Below, piece after piece: positions 23,189-31,969 of a stretch of DNA of 42,764 bases (the stretch's first letter is position 1; each line of letters opens with the position of its first letter). The translations under genes and the position numbers were made by a program. The notes under the pieces are model-generated. The model searched no databases. It was not told the DNA's origin and worked only from the letters and a program-made list of their open reading frames with translations. Source of the DNA: Micrococcales bacterium (lineage in GTDB: Bacteria; Actinomycetota; Actinomycetes; Actinomycetales; Microbacteriaceae); NCBI GenBank assembly GCA_947452235.1, contig CANGBK010000008.1, positions 1 through 42,764 of the forward strand, written 5' to 3'.

Positions 23189-24367
23189 ATGACTGATCAA
23201 CGTCAGGTTAGACCGACGACAGAAGGTTGGCAGCAGAAGAAAGACGCTGCTGGAAGACCAATACTTGAATTCGAAGCTAAGCCTAGAATCAAGCAACCGC
23301 CTGTTCACCTAGTTGATATGACTAATGAGGAAGCTTTAGCTAAAGCTAAAGAGGTTGGTGTTCCTGGGTTTAGAGTGAAGCAGATTGCTAAGCACTACTT
23401 TGTTCACCACACTACTAATCCAGAAGACATGACAGATCTTCCTCAAGAGGGAAGAGCAGAGCTGGTTTCAGCTTTCTTACCAAAGCTTCTGACTGAAGTT
23501 AAGCGTCTAAGAACAGATAACGGGGATACCATCAAATTCCTCTGGAGGCTCTTTGATGGTGCTTTAGTTGAGTCAGTATTGATGCGCTATCCCGGTCGAA
23601 TCACTTTATGCGTTAGTTCTCAGGCAGGTTGCGGTATGAACTGCCCGTTCTGTGCAACAGGACAAGCAGGTCTAACTAGGAACATGTCAGCTGCTGAGAT
23701 TGTTGAACAAGTGGTCGCTGCTAATGCTGCTATTGCTGCTGGTGAATTAGGTGGCAAGAAAGATTCTGAGTACCAAGAGCGGGTTTCAAACATTGTGTTC
23801 ATGGGTATGGGTGAACCGCTAGCTAACTACAACCGTCTAATGCAGGCTGTGCGAACAATGGTGAATCCTGATGAGTTAGGGATGTCTGCAAGAAATATTA
23901 CTGTTTCAACTGTTGGTTTAGTTCCAGCTATCAAGAAGCTATCTGATGAAAAGCTTCCGGTTACGTTCGCGCTTTCCTTGCATGCGCCTGATGATCAACT
24001 AAGAGATGAACTTATTCCAGTGAACTCTCGCTGGAAAGTTGATGAAGCGTTAGATGCAGCTAGAGAATACTTTGAGAAGACCGGTCGAAGAGTTTCGATT
24101 GAGTATGCGTTGATCAAAGACATGAATGATCACAAGTGGAGAGCAGAACTTCTAGCAGAGAAGCTAAACGCTAGAGGTAAAGGTTGGGTTCACGTAAATC
24201 CGATTCCACTAAACCCAACTCCTGGTTCTATTTGGACAGCATCGTCATCTGAAGTGATGAATATTTTTGTGAATACGTTAGAGCGTGCAGGTATACCAAC
24301 AACTCTTAGAGATACTCGAGGTAAAGAGATTGATGGTGCCTGCGGTCAGTTGGCAGCAACAGAATGA
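23189..24367 (+). CDS. rlmN: 23S rRNA/tRNA adenine-C2 methyltransferase RlmN
   Basis: This radical-SAM enzyme methylates C2 of A2503 in 23S rRNA and A37 of some tRNAs. The 392-residue protein has the CxxxCxxC cluster (Cys148, Cys152, Cys155 in CGMNCPFCATG), VFMGMGEPLANY, the FALSLHAPDD segment and a C-terminal Cys385 (GACGQLA), one of the two cysteines used in the methyl transfer. AAGGA precedes the ATG. The stop overlaps the sortase start in ATGA. Confidence 0.97.
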   Translation: MTDQRQVRPTTEGWQQKKDAAGRPILEFEAKPRIKQPPVHLVDMTNEEALAKAKEVGVPGFRVKQIAKHYFVHHTTNPEDMTDLPQEGRAELVSAFLPKLLTEVKRLRTDNGDTIKFLWRLFDGALVESVLMRYPGRITLCVSSQAGCGMNCPFCATGQAGLTRNMSAAEIVEQVVAANAAIAAGELGGKKDSEYQERVSNIVFMGMGEPLANYNRLMQAVRTMVNPDELGMSARNITVSTVGLVPAIKKLSDEKLPVTFALSLHAPDDQLRDELIPVNSRWKVDEALDAAREYFEKTGRRVSIEYALIKDMNDHKWRAELLAEKLNARGKGWVHVNPIPLNPTPGSIWTASSSEVMNIFVNTLERAGIPTTLRDTRGKEIDGACGQLAATE

Positions 24368-25077
24368 ACCTACCTGAGCTTCTAACCGATGGTACGAAAG
24401 TTTATTGGGGCGAACTACCGGGGCCAAGTAAATCTAGTCAAAGATATTTTCGCGGTGGCGAGACATTAATTACTCTTGGTTTAATTCTGCTTTTATTTGT
24501 TGGCTATAAAACCACCTATCAAGACAATGTTGTTGGTGATAACCAAACAACTCTTGCTATCAGTTATGAGAAATCGAATAATCGTTTTGTTCCAGTCAAC
24601 AAAGTTTCTAAACTAGGTGACATCTTCGCTCAGATTTATGTTCCACGCTTTGCTCCAACTTGGACAAGGCTGATTGCTCAAGGAACTAAATGGCACCCTG
24701 TTCTAAATGAGATAGGTGTTGGTCACTACATCGGAACTGCTATGCCTGGCTATGTTGGTAACTTTGCTGTTGCGGCTCACCGTGGTGGTTTTGGTGGAGC
24801 ATTCAAGCAGATTCACACTTTGCGTGAAGGTGATCGCGTTTATGTGAAGACCGGAACTCATTATTTTGTTTATCAGTATCTTCAAACCAAGATCGTTGAT
24901 CCATCTGATGTGAGTGTGATTGAAAGGATTCCACCTGAGTTAGCTGGTGCACAAAAACAGGGAAGATACATGACTATGACCAGTTGCACCCCTATCTTTG
25001 TGAACACTCAAAGAATTGTGGTTTGGTTGGAATTGGTTTCTAAGGGAACCACAGAACCGGAAGGTTGGCGTAGCTGA
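24364..25077 (+). CDS. Class E sortase
   Basis: This 237-residue membrane-anchored transpeptidase has one N-terminal helix (about residues 34-48) and an extracellular sortase domain. The catalytic His139 (AVAAHRGGFGG), Cys208 (MTSCTP) and Arg217 (NTQRIVVW) are all present. Class E sortases of actinobacteria attach proteins with LAXTG-type signals to the cell wall. No substrate with such a signal occurs in the window. It starts within the rlmN stop and its TGA overlaps the ATG of the following 52-residue membrane protein. Confidence 0.93.
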   Translation: MNLPELLTDGTKVYWGELPGPSKSSQRYFRGGETLITLGLILLLFVGYKTTYQDNVVGDNQTTLAISYEKSNNRFVPVNKVSKLGDIFAQIYVPRFAPTWTRLIAQGTKWHPVLNEIGVGHYIGTAMPGYVGNFAVAAHRGGFGGAFKQIHTLREGDRVYVKTGTHYFVYQYLQTKIVDPSDVSVIERIPPELAGAQKQGRYMTMTSCTPIFVNTQRIVVWLELVSKGTTEPEGWRS

Positions 25078-25235
25078 TGTATTCATGGATCTGGAATAAG
25101 TTACCTGGCAATAAATTCTTCAAAGCAATTCAGGCTTTGATACTGCTGGCTGCTGTGGTTGTTGTTTTGTATTTGTTTGTTTTCCCTGCGATTGATGGTT
25201 TTGTTTATCCTGAGCCACAAGGTCCAATTCAGTAA
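25077..25235 (+). CDS. 52-residue single-pass membrane protein coupled to sortase E
   Basis: This short gene starts in the stop codon of the sortase gene (TGATG) and encodes a peptide with YSWIWNKLPGNKFFKAIQAL, one membrane helix (about residues 20-41) and a short outer tail ending PEPQGPIQ. The W-x-x-LPG start, helix and FP(A/W) boundary are kept in small proteins beside class E sortase genes in many actinobacteria, so it is a real, easily missed gene. It may assist sortase or cell-wall function; this is inferred from linkage. Confidence 0.8.
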   Translation: MYSWIWNKLPGNKFFKAIQALILLAAVVVVLYLFVFPAIDGFVYPEPQGPIQ

Positions 25236-25243
25236 AGCCCCCC

Positions 25244-25272
25244 TTGACTAACTTGGGAAACATGTCTAGGCT
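25244..25272 (+). promoter_or_regulatory. Promoter of the LLM oxidoreductase gene, leaderless type
   Basis: TTGACT (25244-25249), a 17-nt spacer and TAGGCT (25267-25272) form a good vegetative-type promoter. The ATG begins 6 nt after the -10, so transcription should start at or next to the first codon. Confidence 0.65.
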
Positions 25273-25278
25273 TAGACC

Positions 25279-26334
25279 ATGACAGTAAAGCTTCCATACG
25301 AATTCGGATTAGACACCTTTGGAGACATGGAGGTTGATGATCAAGGTAATCAGGTCTCAGCTGGCCAAACCATCAGGAACATAGTTGAGCAGGCAAAGCT
25401 TGCCGATCAACTAGGTATCAACCACTTCAACATCGGTGAACATCACCGTGATGACTTCGCTGTTTCAGCTCCGGATACAGTCCTTGCTGGTATTGCAACT
25501 GTGACCAACAACATCATTCTCGGCACTGGCGTAACAGTTTTATCTAGCGAAGAACCAGTAAGGGTTTATCAAAGATTTGCCACCATTGCAGGCTTAGCGA
25601 ACGGTCGCGTTGAAATCACTGCTGGACGAGGTTCCTTTACTGAGAGCTTTCCGCTGTTTGGCTATAACCTTGCGGACTACGAAAAGCTTTTTGAAGAAAA
25701 GCTTGAGCTATTGGTTGAACTACTAAAAGAACAACCGGTTACCTGGACAGGGGAAACCAGAGCATCGCTGACTAATCAATCGGTGTACCCAAAGACCGAA
25801 CTGGGAAGAATCCCTCTTCGCGTTGGTGTTGGCGGATCTCCTCATTCAGTTATTCGTGCAGCTAAGCACGGAGCAACCCTAGCCTTGGCTATCATCGGTG
25901 GCCACCCGGCCCGATTCAAACCTTTCGCTGAACTTTATCGTGAATCTTTAGAGAGATTCAATCAGCCTCAACTGGCTATCGGTATTCACTCACCAGGTCA
26001 CGTCGCTGAAACAGATGAGCAGGCAGTGAAAGAACTTTGGCCCCACTACCGTGATGGTTTCGGTCGTATTGGTCGTGAACGTGGATGGGGGCCGATGACT
26101 TACGAGCATTACTTCAACGAAGCAACCAACGGATCTGTTTATGTTGGCTCACCTGAAACTGTTGCAGAGAAGATCATCGTTGCATTGCAATCAACAGGTG
26201 CAAACAGATTTGATTTGAAATATGCAAACGGCGCAATGCCTCATTCACAATTGATGAAATCGATTGAGCTCTATGGCTCAAAAGTTATTCCAATGGTTCG
26301 CCAAGCTCTAGGCGACCATTTAGAAATAGGTTAA
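25279..26334 (+). CDS. LLM-class flavin-dependent oxidoreductase
   Basis: This 351-residue member of the bacterial luciferase-like family uses reduced FMN or F420 for oxidation of unknown organic substrates. Visible features are the N-terminal strand LPYEFGLDTFGD, NHFNIGEHHRDDFAVSAPDT, LGTGVTVLSSEEPVRVYQRF, the GRVEITAGRGSF segment of the barrel, and a C-terminal YVGSPETVAEKI. This matches the generic 'putative oxidoreductase, LLM family' subgroup without an assigned reaction. It is monocistronic, with its own promoter and a terminator shared with the rhodopsin gene. Confidence 0.88.
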   Translation: MTVKLPYEFGLDTFGDMEVDDQGNQVSAGQTIRNIVEQAKLADQLGINHFNIGEHHRDDFAVSAPDTVLAGIATVTNNIILGTGVTVLSSEEPVRVYQRFATIAGLANGRVEITAGRGSFTESFPLFGYNLADYEKLFEEKLELLVELLKEQPVTWTGETRASLTNQSVYPKTELGRIPLRVGVGGSPHSVIRAAKHGATLALAIIGGHPARFKPFAELYRESLERFNQPQLAIGIHSPGHVAETDEQAVKELWPHYRDGFGRIGRERGWGPMTYEHYFNEATNGSVYVGSPETVAEKIIVALQSTGANRFDLKYANGAMPHSQLMKSIELYGSKVIPMVRQALGDHLEIG

Positions 26335-26340
26335 AGAAAA

Positions 26341-26364
26341 AGAGGCCACCATAAGGTGGCCTCT
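26341..26364. terminator. Bidirectional terminator between LLM gene and rhodopsin gene
   Basis: AGAGGCCACC-ATAA-GGTGGCCTCT is a perfect 10-bp stem, preceded by AAAGAAAA and followed by TCTCTTTG, so both strands have U-rich 3' flanks. It serves the convergent LLM and actinorhodopsin genes. Confidence 0.85.
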
Positions 26365-26376
26365 TCTCTTTGAGGC

Positions 26377-27216
26377 TTAGTGACCTTCTTGTGTTGCAAA
26401 AGCCTTGTCGTCTTCAGCGCTCTTGATGCGAGCGATGCTGAAGATGATTAGACCGAACAAACACTTAGCCAAAATGTCAGCAATGCTGTATCCAACTTCG
26501 CGTGAAACTACGTCAGCTGCTGTTGGAGCACCTGTCTGTCCCATTGCAAGGACGAAGGTGATTGGGTAAACGCCCCAAGTTGCGATAAGCAACAGGCGTA
26601 GACCAAGGAACAACTTGCGAATCTTCTCAGACTGGCTTGAAAGGCTCTTAGTCAACTCAACCCATAGAACATACATGATGTATAGGAATGGAATTGTTGA
26701 TAGTAGACCCCACATGCCGTTTGATAGACCAAACAGACCGCTGTGAATATCGCCAGGGTAACCAAGGATGATCATCAAAGCAGCAGCTGGAACTAGACGC
26801 TTTAGTAGTGAAGACTGAACAGCCTTTACAAGACCTAGAACTGCAACTAGTTCAACTAGAAGTAGTGGAACAGTTAGTAGCCAGTCGATGTAACGGTAAC
26901 CAACGTTGTAGTGAGCTGCACCGAACTGTAGAGCGGCAGCAGCGCCACCCATCTGGTTAGCCATTTCAGATTCGCCGTTCATTCCGTAGCCGTGGCTGAA
27001 TGAGTCGAACATTCTGAAGTAGTGGTAAGCAGCGATTGAAGTAACGGTTGCTGAAACCATCACTGCAAGGCGGTACTTAGGTAGAACGCGATCTCTTGCA
27101 ACCCATAAGAAGATTGAAGTAAATAGCATGCTTGCGATACCTAGTGAGAGCATGTTGTAAACAGCGCTGAACTGGTAACCGGTTAGAGCATATGAAAGCA
27201 CTCCGATTTGATCCAT
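26377..27216 (-). CDS. actR: Actinorhodopsin, light-driven outward proton pump
   Basis: This 279-residue microbial rhodopsin has seven helices. In helix C, RYIDWLLTVPLLLVEL gives Asp111 (proton acceptor), Thr115 and Glu122 (donor), the D-T-E pattern of proton pumps. Leu119, at the proteorhodopsin-105 tuning site, predicts green absorption. His65 in helix B may pair with Asp111. Lys251 (DILAKCLFG) binds retinal. The inserted helix B-C region and SNGMWGLLSTIPF are typical of the actinorhodopsin/xanthorhodopsin group; the Gly after Trp may be the antenna-carotenoid fenestration, to be settled by alignment. The site AAGGAAAGG precedes the ATG. No retinal-synthesis gene is adjacent. Confidence 0.95.
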   Translation of the reverse strand: MDQIGVLSYALTGYQFSAVYNMLSLGIASMLFTSIFLWVARDRVLPKYRLAVMVSATVTSIAAYHYFRMFDSFSHGYGMNGESEMANQMGGAAAALQFGAAHYNVGYRYIDWLLTVPLLLVELVAVLGLVKAVQSSLLKRLVPAAALMIILGYPGDIHSGLFGLSNGMWGLLSTIPFLYIMYVLWVELTKSLSSQSEKIRKLFLGLRLLLIATWGVYPITFVLAMGQTGAPTAADVVSREVGYSIADILAKCLFGLIIFSIARIKSAEDDKAFATQEGH

Positions 27217-27364
27217 TTTGTTGCCTTTCCTTACATGTGTATTAGGTCGGGCAGAACAAATCTCCCGACATTGGGGATAGTGCCTTTTAACCCTAGGGGG
27301 AATTCAAAGGAGAGTCTCAAACAGAGACTTTTCGTTGGTAACGATTTTGTTGCCTAAAAACAGG
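27217..27364 (-). promoter_or_regulatory. Leader region of the actinorhodopsin gene
   Basis: The 148-nt gap contains, on the minus strand, an inverted repeat GTCGGG/CCCGAC (27246-27251 with 27264-27269) close to the start codon, and further upstream a hairpin AGTCTC/GAGACT (27313-27318 with 27324-27329) that may end the preceding Pr6Pr gene transcript. The proximal repeat could form a leader hairpin or a regulator site for light or growth-phase control. I found no confident -35/-10 pair. Confidence 0.45.
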
Positions 27365-28009
27365 CTATTTCTTGGAAATCCGGCTTATAGCTTGGCGGAT
27401 GGGCAGTAAACCAAAGGCCATGGCAATAAAGAAGGCTGTAATAACAAGAATCCAGGTCAATACAGTGCCAATTCCATATTGAGGGTCTAGGAACCAGTAA
27501 GGCCACCAACCATTGATTAGACCTCTAATGATGGTAAAAGCCAGCCAAGAAAGGGGATAAACCAGAACCCAGAAAGCACTTTTGAGCTTTAGCTGGAAAG
27601 TGGTGTTGAAGATCAAATACTCAATAAAGATGAGGATAGGCATATATGTGTGCATGATTAGGTTCGGCAGCACAGGCCAGGCATAGCCAATGTCTCTTGG
27701 GTCTGGATCTGCGTTAGCTAGCAAAGCGTTATAGATGGCTCCAACAATGACCATAGATGCAGCAACAGTTAGTCGAACCAAGCTCAAGCTCTTGTTCTCA
27801 CGCTGGTTACGGATGACACAAACACCTGCATAAGCCAGAACTCCTGCGCTTAGAAGGCAAGAAGTAATAGTGAAGTATGAGAAATACTCGGCTGGTCTAA
27901 AAAGGTTATGGGCTAGACGATCAGTGATTTGCCAATAAATGCTGTAAGCCAAGCTAACGGCCATGACAATTCGGATAAGACCGATGGTTAGTCTGCTGTT
28001 AAAGTTCAT
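27365..28009 (-). CDS. Pr6Pr-family membrane protein
   Basis: This 214-residue protein with six membrane helices has the family pattern: a first helix with a basic start, FSYFTITSCLLSAGVLAYAG, then an HTYMPILIFIEYLIF helix and YPLSWLAFTIIRG. This corresponds to the Pr6Pr group, often annotated FAR-17a/AIG1-like, whose bacterial role is unknown; eukaryotic AIG1/ADTRP relatives hydrolyse fatty-acid esters of hydroxy fatty acids using Thr and His. His115 here (MHTYMP) could be the equivalent His. TAGGAT lies 6 nt before the ATG and can be read either as a -10 or as a Shine-Dalgarno sequence. Confidence 0.75.
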   Translation of the reverse strand: MNFNSRLTIGLIRIVMAVSLAYSIYWQITDRLAHNLFRPAEYFSYFTITSCLLSAGVLAYAGVCVIRNQRENKSLSLVRLTVAASMVIVGAIYNALLANADPDPRDIGYAWPVLPNLIMHTYMPILIFIEYLIFNTTFQLKLKSAFWVLVYPLSWLAFTIIRGLINGWWPYWFLDPQYGIGTVLTWILVITAFFIAMAFGLLPIRQAISRISKK

Positions 28010-28073
28010 TTGGTAATCCTAACGAGATTGGCTTAGGTCCAAGGGATGTGTGGATGCGTTGATGCGAAAGTGT

Positions 28074-28087
28074 TATAGATTTGCCAC
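28074..28087 (+). promoter_or_regulatory. -10 element of the pcp gene
   Basis: TATAGATT (28074-28081) lies just before the pcp ATG at 28088; the hexamer TAGATT (28076-28081) is exactly 6 nt away. No Shine-Dalgarno sequence is present, so a leaderless mRNA is likely. Confidence 0.45.
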
Positions 28088-28702
28088 ATGTTACGAGTTC
28101 TAGTTACCGGTTTTGAGCCTTTCAACAATGCCAAGCTCAACCCAAGCGAACAAATAGTCACGAATCTGAAAAGTGATGATGTTCCTGGAGCACATATCAT
28201 CACTGCAGTGTTACCGGTGGTTTATTCCAAGGCAGCTGAAGAACTACTTGCTCTAATCGAAGAACATCAGCCTGATGCTGTTATCTGTTTTGGTCAGGCA
28301 GAAGGCAGAAAAGCAATTACTCCTGAAAGGTTTGCAGTTAACCTCGACGATGCTTCAATTGCAGATAACTCAGGCTCAATCAGAGTTGATCAAAGAATTC
28401 ATGAAAGCGCAGCAACTGCTTATGAGACAAGCTTGCCTATCAAAGAGCTAGTTTCGGCTTTGAGGGTTGAAGGAATACCTGCGGCAATCTCACTAACGGC
28501 AGGAAGCTTTGTTTGTAATCACATCTTCTATGAGATGCAGCATGCACTTCGAGACAAACAGATTACTAGCGGATTCGTGCATGTTCCATTGATGAGTGAA
28601 CAAGCAGAAAACTTTCCAGATTTATTCACCATGGATCTAAACCAAATGATTCTTGGTGCAAAAACTATTGTTGCTGTTTTGGCTGCACGCTCTGACGCTT
28701 AG
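28088..28702 (+). CDS. pcp: Pyroglutamyl-peptidase I
   Basis: This cytosolic cysteine peptidase (C15) removes N-terminal pyroglutamate. The 204 residues include TGFEPFNNAKLNPS at the N-terminus and the complete triad: Glu80 in ITPERFAVN, Cys143 in AGSFVCNHIFY and His165 in GFVHVPLM. Its last 38 nt overlap the 3' end of the convergent P-type ATPase gene, so both C-termini are encoded by the same DNA on opposite strands. Confidence 0.95.
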   Translation: MLRVLVTGFEPFNNAKLNPSEQIVTNLKSDDVPGAHIITAVLPVVYSKAAEELLALIEEHQPDAVICFGQAEGRKAITPERFAVNLDDASIADNSGSIRVDQRIHESAATAYETSLPIKELVSALRVEGIPAAISLTAGSFVCNHIFYEMQHALRDKQITSGFVHVPLMSEQAENFPDLFTMDLNQMILGAKTIVAVLAARSDA

Positions 28703-30479
28703 GCGCTAAAGCCCAAATAATTGCCGTTGCATCTATTGCTTCTTGAAGCAATGCGGATTCGTTTGGGTTCACCAAACCAACGCTTGCAAGCACCATCGTG
28801 ATAAGCGCTAACCCCATGCCAACACTGCTGGCTTGAAGTGCTCTGGTTCTAGCAAGTTTAGAAATATCTATGGCATCAACTAAGCGTCTAATCGAATCTT
28901 CAATGATGACTACCATTGCTGCCTGGCTGGCAGCAGTATTACCTTTAGCACCCATTGCAACGCCAACATCGGCTGCAGCCAGTGCAGGAGCATCGTTGAT
29001 GCCATCGCCAACTACAACGACAGAACCAACAGCTAGTTTCTTTTCTGTTTCTAGAATCTCAAGTTTGTGTTCAGGTGAGCATTCAGCAAAATACTCGGTG
29101 ATTGAAAGCTCATCAGCTATTTGAGCAACCGTTTGATTGCGGTCACCAGAAACTAACAAGACCCTTTTTACCCCTAGGTTTCTAAGTTCGGTGACAGTAT
29201 CTAAGGCATCTGATCGAAGTGGATCATCCATACCGATGATTACTTCAATCTCATCATCAACTTGGATTTCAACTAATAGAGCATGATCAACCGAAGCCCA
29301 GCTTGGTAAAGGTAATTCTGGCTGACCAACAATCACACGATGATTATCAACAACTCCGGATAAGCCATGACCATGAATCTCAGCTACGTTTGTTACTTCA
29401 AAACTCTGCAACTTGTTTGCTAGCGCGTGAGCAACTAATGCTCTTGCAACAACATTTGATGAATGTTGTTCTAAAGATGCTGCAAGAGCCAAGTAATACT
29501 CCCGCTTAGTTTCATCTTTAGCGATGATGCTGGATATCTGCGGTCCACCATGAGTCAATGTTCCAGTTTTATCCAAGAGAACGACTTCGGCTTTAGCCAA
29601 CCGTTCAATCGCTTCACCTTCTTTAATGATTACTCCACGTTTAGCCGCACGTGAAATACCAGAAACCAAAGCAACTGGAACAGCGAGGATAAGTGGACAT
29701 GGTGTAGCAGCAACAATTACAGCAACGGCCTGTTTAATATCCATGCTGACAAGATAAGTCGCTAGCGCCAAGCCGATGGCTATTGGAACAAAGCGAGCTG
29801 CCCAAATATTTGCAAGTCGAACACCTTTGGATGCTTGGTTTCGAGCATTAGAAACCAAACGGATTAGATTCGCATAGGTGCTGTTCTCTGAGGTTTCAGT
29901 TGTCCTAAGGATTACTTCTTTCCCCACATTTAGAACACCTGAGTGAACAAGTTCTCCGGTCATGTGCCAAACCGGTAGTGATTCACCGGTAAGCGCAGAT
30001 TCATCAAATAGCGCCTCTGATTCAACTTCACCATCGAAGGGAACTACTTCACCTGCCTTAACTAGAACGCGTGAACCAACAGGAACTATCTTGATATCTA
30101 CATCTTTGATCTGGTTGTTCTCACCTACTAGATGAGCGTGCTGAGGTGCTCTTGCTAATAATGCATCAAGATGCTTACTAGCTTGGCCTTCAGCCCAATT
30201 CTCTAGAGCTCTACCGGTAGAGAGCATCAAAGCAATGATGCTTGCCGCAAGCCATTCATTGGTGAGCGCTGTTGCACATATAGACAGGAGAGCCAACACA
30301 TCGCTGCCTAATTCTTTACCTCTGATAGCAGCAATTAACCAGTTCAGGCTGAAATAGAAACCTAAAGCAGCACCTGCAGCCCAGGCTAGATTGGCTGCGG
30401 CTTCTTGCTTGCTAAAAGATAGGGCGAGTCCTGAGAACACACTAAGCAGTGCTACCAAGACGAACCAATATCTGCGCAT
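28665..30479 (-). CDS. P1B-type metal-transporting ATPase with TPCP motif
   Basis: This 604-residue P-type ATPase has the actuator TGES (164-167), ion-site motif ATPCPL (258-263), phosphorylation site DKTGTLT (303-309) and GDGINDAPAL near the C-terminus. It lacks an N-terminal metal-binding domain. TPCP instead of CPC or SPC is the signature of the P1B-5-like group, whose studied members move nickel/iron, but this group usually has a C-terminal hemerythrin domain that is missing here. The metal is therefore uncertain. It has no adjacent regulator or chaperone. It overlaps pcp tail to tail by 38 nt. Confidence 0.9.
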   Translation of the reverse strand: MRRYWFVLVALLSVFSGLALSFSKQEAAANLAWAAGAALGFYFSLNWLIAAIRGKELGSDVLALLSICATALTNEWLAASIIALMLSTGRALENWAEGQASKHLDALLARAPQHAHLVGENNQIKDVDIKIVPVGSRVLVKAGEVVPFDGEVESEALFDESALTGESLPVWHMTGELVHSGVLNVGKEVILRTTETSENSTYANLIRLVSNARNQASKGVRLANIWAARFVPIAIGLALATYLVSMDIKQAVAVIVAATPCPLILAVPVALVSGISRAAKRGVIIKEGEAIERLAKAEVVLLDKTGTLTHGGPQISSIIAKDETKREYYLALAASLEQHSSNVVARALVAHALANKLQSFEVTNVAEIHGHGLSGVVDNHRVIVGQPELPLPSWASVDHALLVEIQVDDEIEVIIGMDDPLRSDALDTVTELRNLGVKRVLLVSGDRNQTVAQIADELSITEYFAECSPEHKLEILETEKKLAVGSVVVVGDGINDAPALAAADVGVAMGAKGNTAASQAAMVVIIEDSIRRLVDAIDISKLARTRALQASSVGMGLALITMVLASVGLVNPNESALLQEAIDATAIIWALAPKRQSVQPKQQQ

Positions 30480-30503
30480 GGGAACATTGTCCCACCTCAG
30501 CCA

Positions 30504-30515
30504 TAGACTGGGCGA
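30504..30515 (+). promoter_or_regulatory. -10 element of the beta-CASP RNase gene
   Basis: TAGACT (30504-30509) is exactly 6 nt before the ATG at 30516, and no ribosome binding site is present: a leaderless-type start. The -35 is weak. The divergent ATPase gene starts at 30479, so the whole gap is 36 nt. Confidence 0.45.
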
Positions 30516-31916
30516 ATGAACAACATAACTGAACCAACCATTACTTTCCTAGGGGCTGCAGGCACTGTCACCGGATCTAGATTCATTCTCAGTTTCGGTG
30601 AAACAAACATCATGGTTGATTGTGGTCTTTTCCAGGGGTTGAAGGAATTGCGTTTAAAGAACTGGGACCCACTAGGTTTTGATGTTAAGAAGATTGATGC
30701 GGTTGTGCTAACCCATGCCCACCTAGATCACTGCGGATACATTCCTAAACTTGTTCAACAGGGTTTCACTGGAAAGATTCACTCCACTTTATATACAGCT
30801 AAATTAGCTGAAGTTATATTGTTGGACTCTGCTCGCATTCAAACAGAAGATGCAAAGTGGGCAGCTAAGAAGGGTTTCAGCAAACACAATCCACCTAAGC
30901 CGCTATACGATGAGCAGGATGCTGTGAAAGCTATAGCTCAATTCCAAACCGAAGAGTTTGGTTCAAGAATTCAAATAGCTCCAGAAACTTTTGTCACCTT
31001 CAAACCTTCAGGGCACATTCTTGGTGCAGCAGTAGTTGAAGTTGAATTCTTTGGCAAAGTTCTTATGTTCTCAGGTGATCTTGGAAGAGATGAGCATCCG
31101 CTTCTAGTTAGCCCTGAGCCTTTGGCAACAGGTCATTTAGATGCCATCTTGACTGAATCAACTTATGGTGACCGTGAGCACGTTGCTCCAACAACTGATT
31201 TCGAGAAGTGCATTAATGAAACCATCGCCGGCGGGGGATCCATTTTGATTCCAGCGTTCGCGGTTGATAGAACAGAAATTATTTTGATGAAGATTAGAGA
31301 TCTTATGGATGCTGGAAGTATTCCTAGGATTCCTGTTTATGCTGATTCACCGATGGCTCTAAAGGCTTTGGATTTCTATAGAGAAGCTATCAACAATGAA
31401 TCAAAAGAGATTCGACCTGAAGTTATTGCCAAGTGGAAAAACAAAGATCCTTTTGATTCAGGAACTTTAGTCGAATTACATTCAGTTGATGAATCCAAGA
31501 CCATCAACAACCCAACTCAACCCTGCATCATCATCTCTGCTTCAGGTATGGGAACTGGTGGCCGGGTTGTTCACCATCTTCGTCAGATGTTGCCTAACCC
31601 TAAGCACACAGTCCTTTTGGTTGGCTATCAGGCTATTGGCACCCGTGGTCGTTCATTAGTCGATGGAGCATCTGAAGTAAAGATGCACGGTGAGCTTGTT
31701 CCGGTGAAGGCAAGGGTTGAGCAGATAGGCGAGTTCTCGGCTCATGCTGATTCGACTGAACTTATCGCTTGGTTGGCAACAGCAACTGAGCCTCCGAAGC
31801 AAATCTTTGTCGTCCACGGGGAAGCTGGGGTGGCTGAATCCTTCAGTGACCTGATCCATTCGAAGCTTGGTTGGAATTCTAGGGCACCAAAAGATGGCGA
31901 AACAGCCAGTCTTTAG
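30516..31916 (+). CDS. MBL-fold beta-CASP ribonuclease (CPSF73-like)
   Basis: This 466-residue metallo-beta-lactamase-fold nuclease has motif 2 HAHLDH (67-72), later metal ligands in [11 protein letters not shown] and FSGDLGRD, and the beta-CASP region with [27 protein letters not shown] and a C-terminal [11 protein letters not shown] (motif C His). This is the bacterial CPSF73/Ysh1-like family, RNA-specific nucleases that act on mRNA. It leads the plus-strand run that includes tdh and kbl, with a 53-nt gap before tdh. Confidence 0.93.
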   Translation: MNNITEPTITFLGAAGTVTGSRFILSFGETNIMVDCGLFQGLKELRLKNWDPLGFDVKKIDAVVLTHAHLDHCGYIPKLVQQGFTGKIHSTLYTAKLAEVILLDSARIQTEDAKWAAKKGFSKHNPPKPLYDEQDAVKAIAQFQTEEFGSRIQIAPETFVTFKPSGHILGAAVVEVEFFGKVLMFSGDLGRDEHPLLVSPEPLATGHLDAILTESTYGDREHVAPTTDFEKCINETIAGGGSILIPAFAVDRTEIILMKIRDLMDAGSIPRIPVYADSPMALKALDFYREAINNESKEIRPEVIAKWKNKDPFDSGTLVELHSVDESKTINNPTQPCIIISASGMGTGGRVVHHLRQMLPNPKHTVLLVGYQAIGTRGRSLVDGASEVKMHGELVPVKARVEQIGEFSAHADSTELIAWLATATEPPKQIFVVHGEAGVAESFSDLIHSKLGWNSRAPKDGETASL

Positions 31917-31969
31917 ACTTACGTCTTCTAGGCTTTATCTGTGATGTCGATGGCGACGGAAGGTTACAC

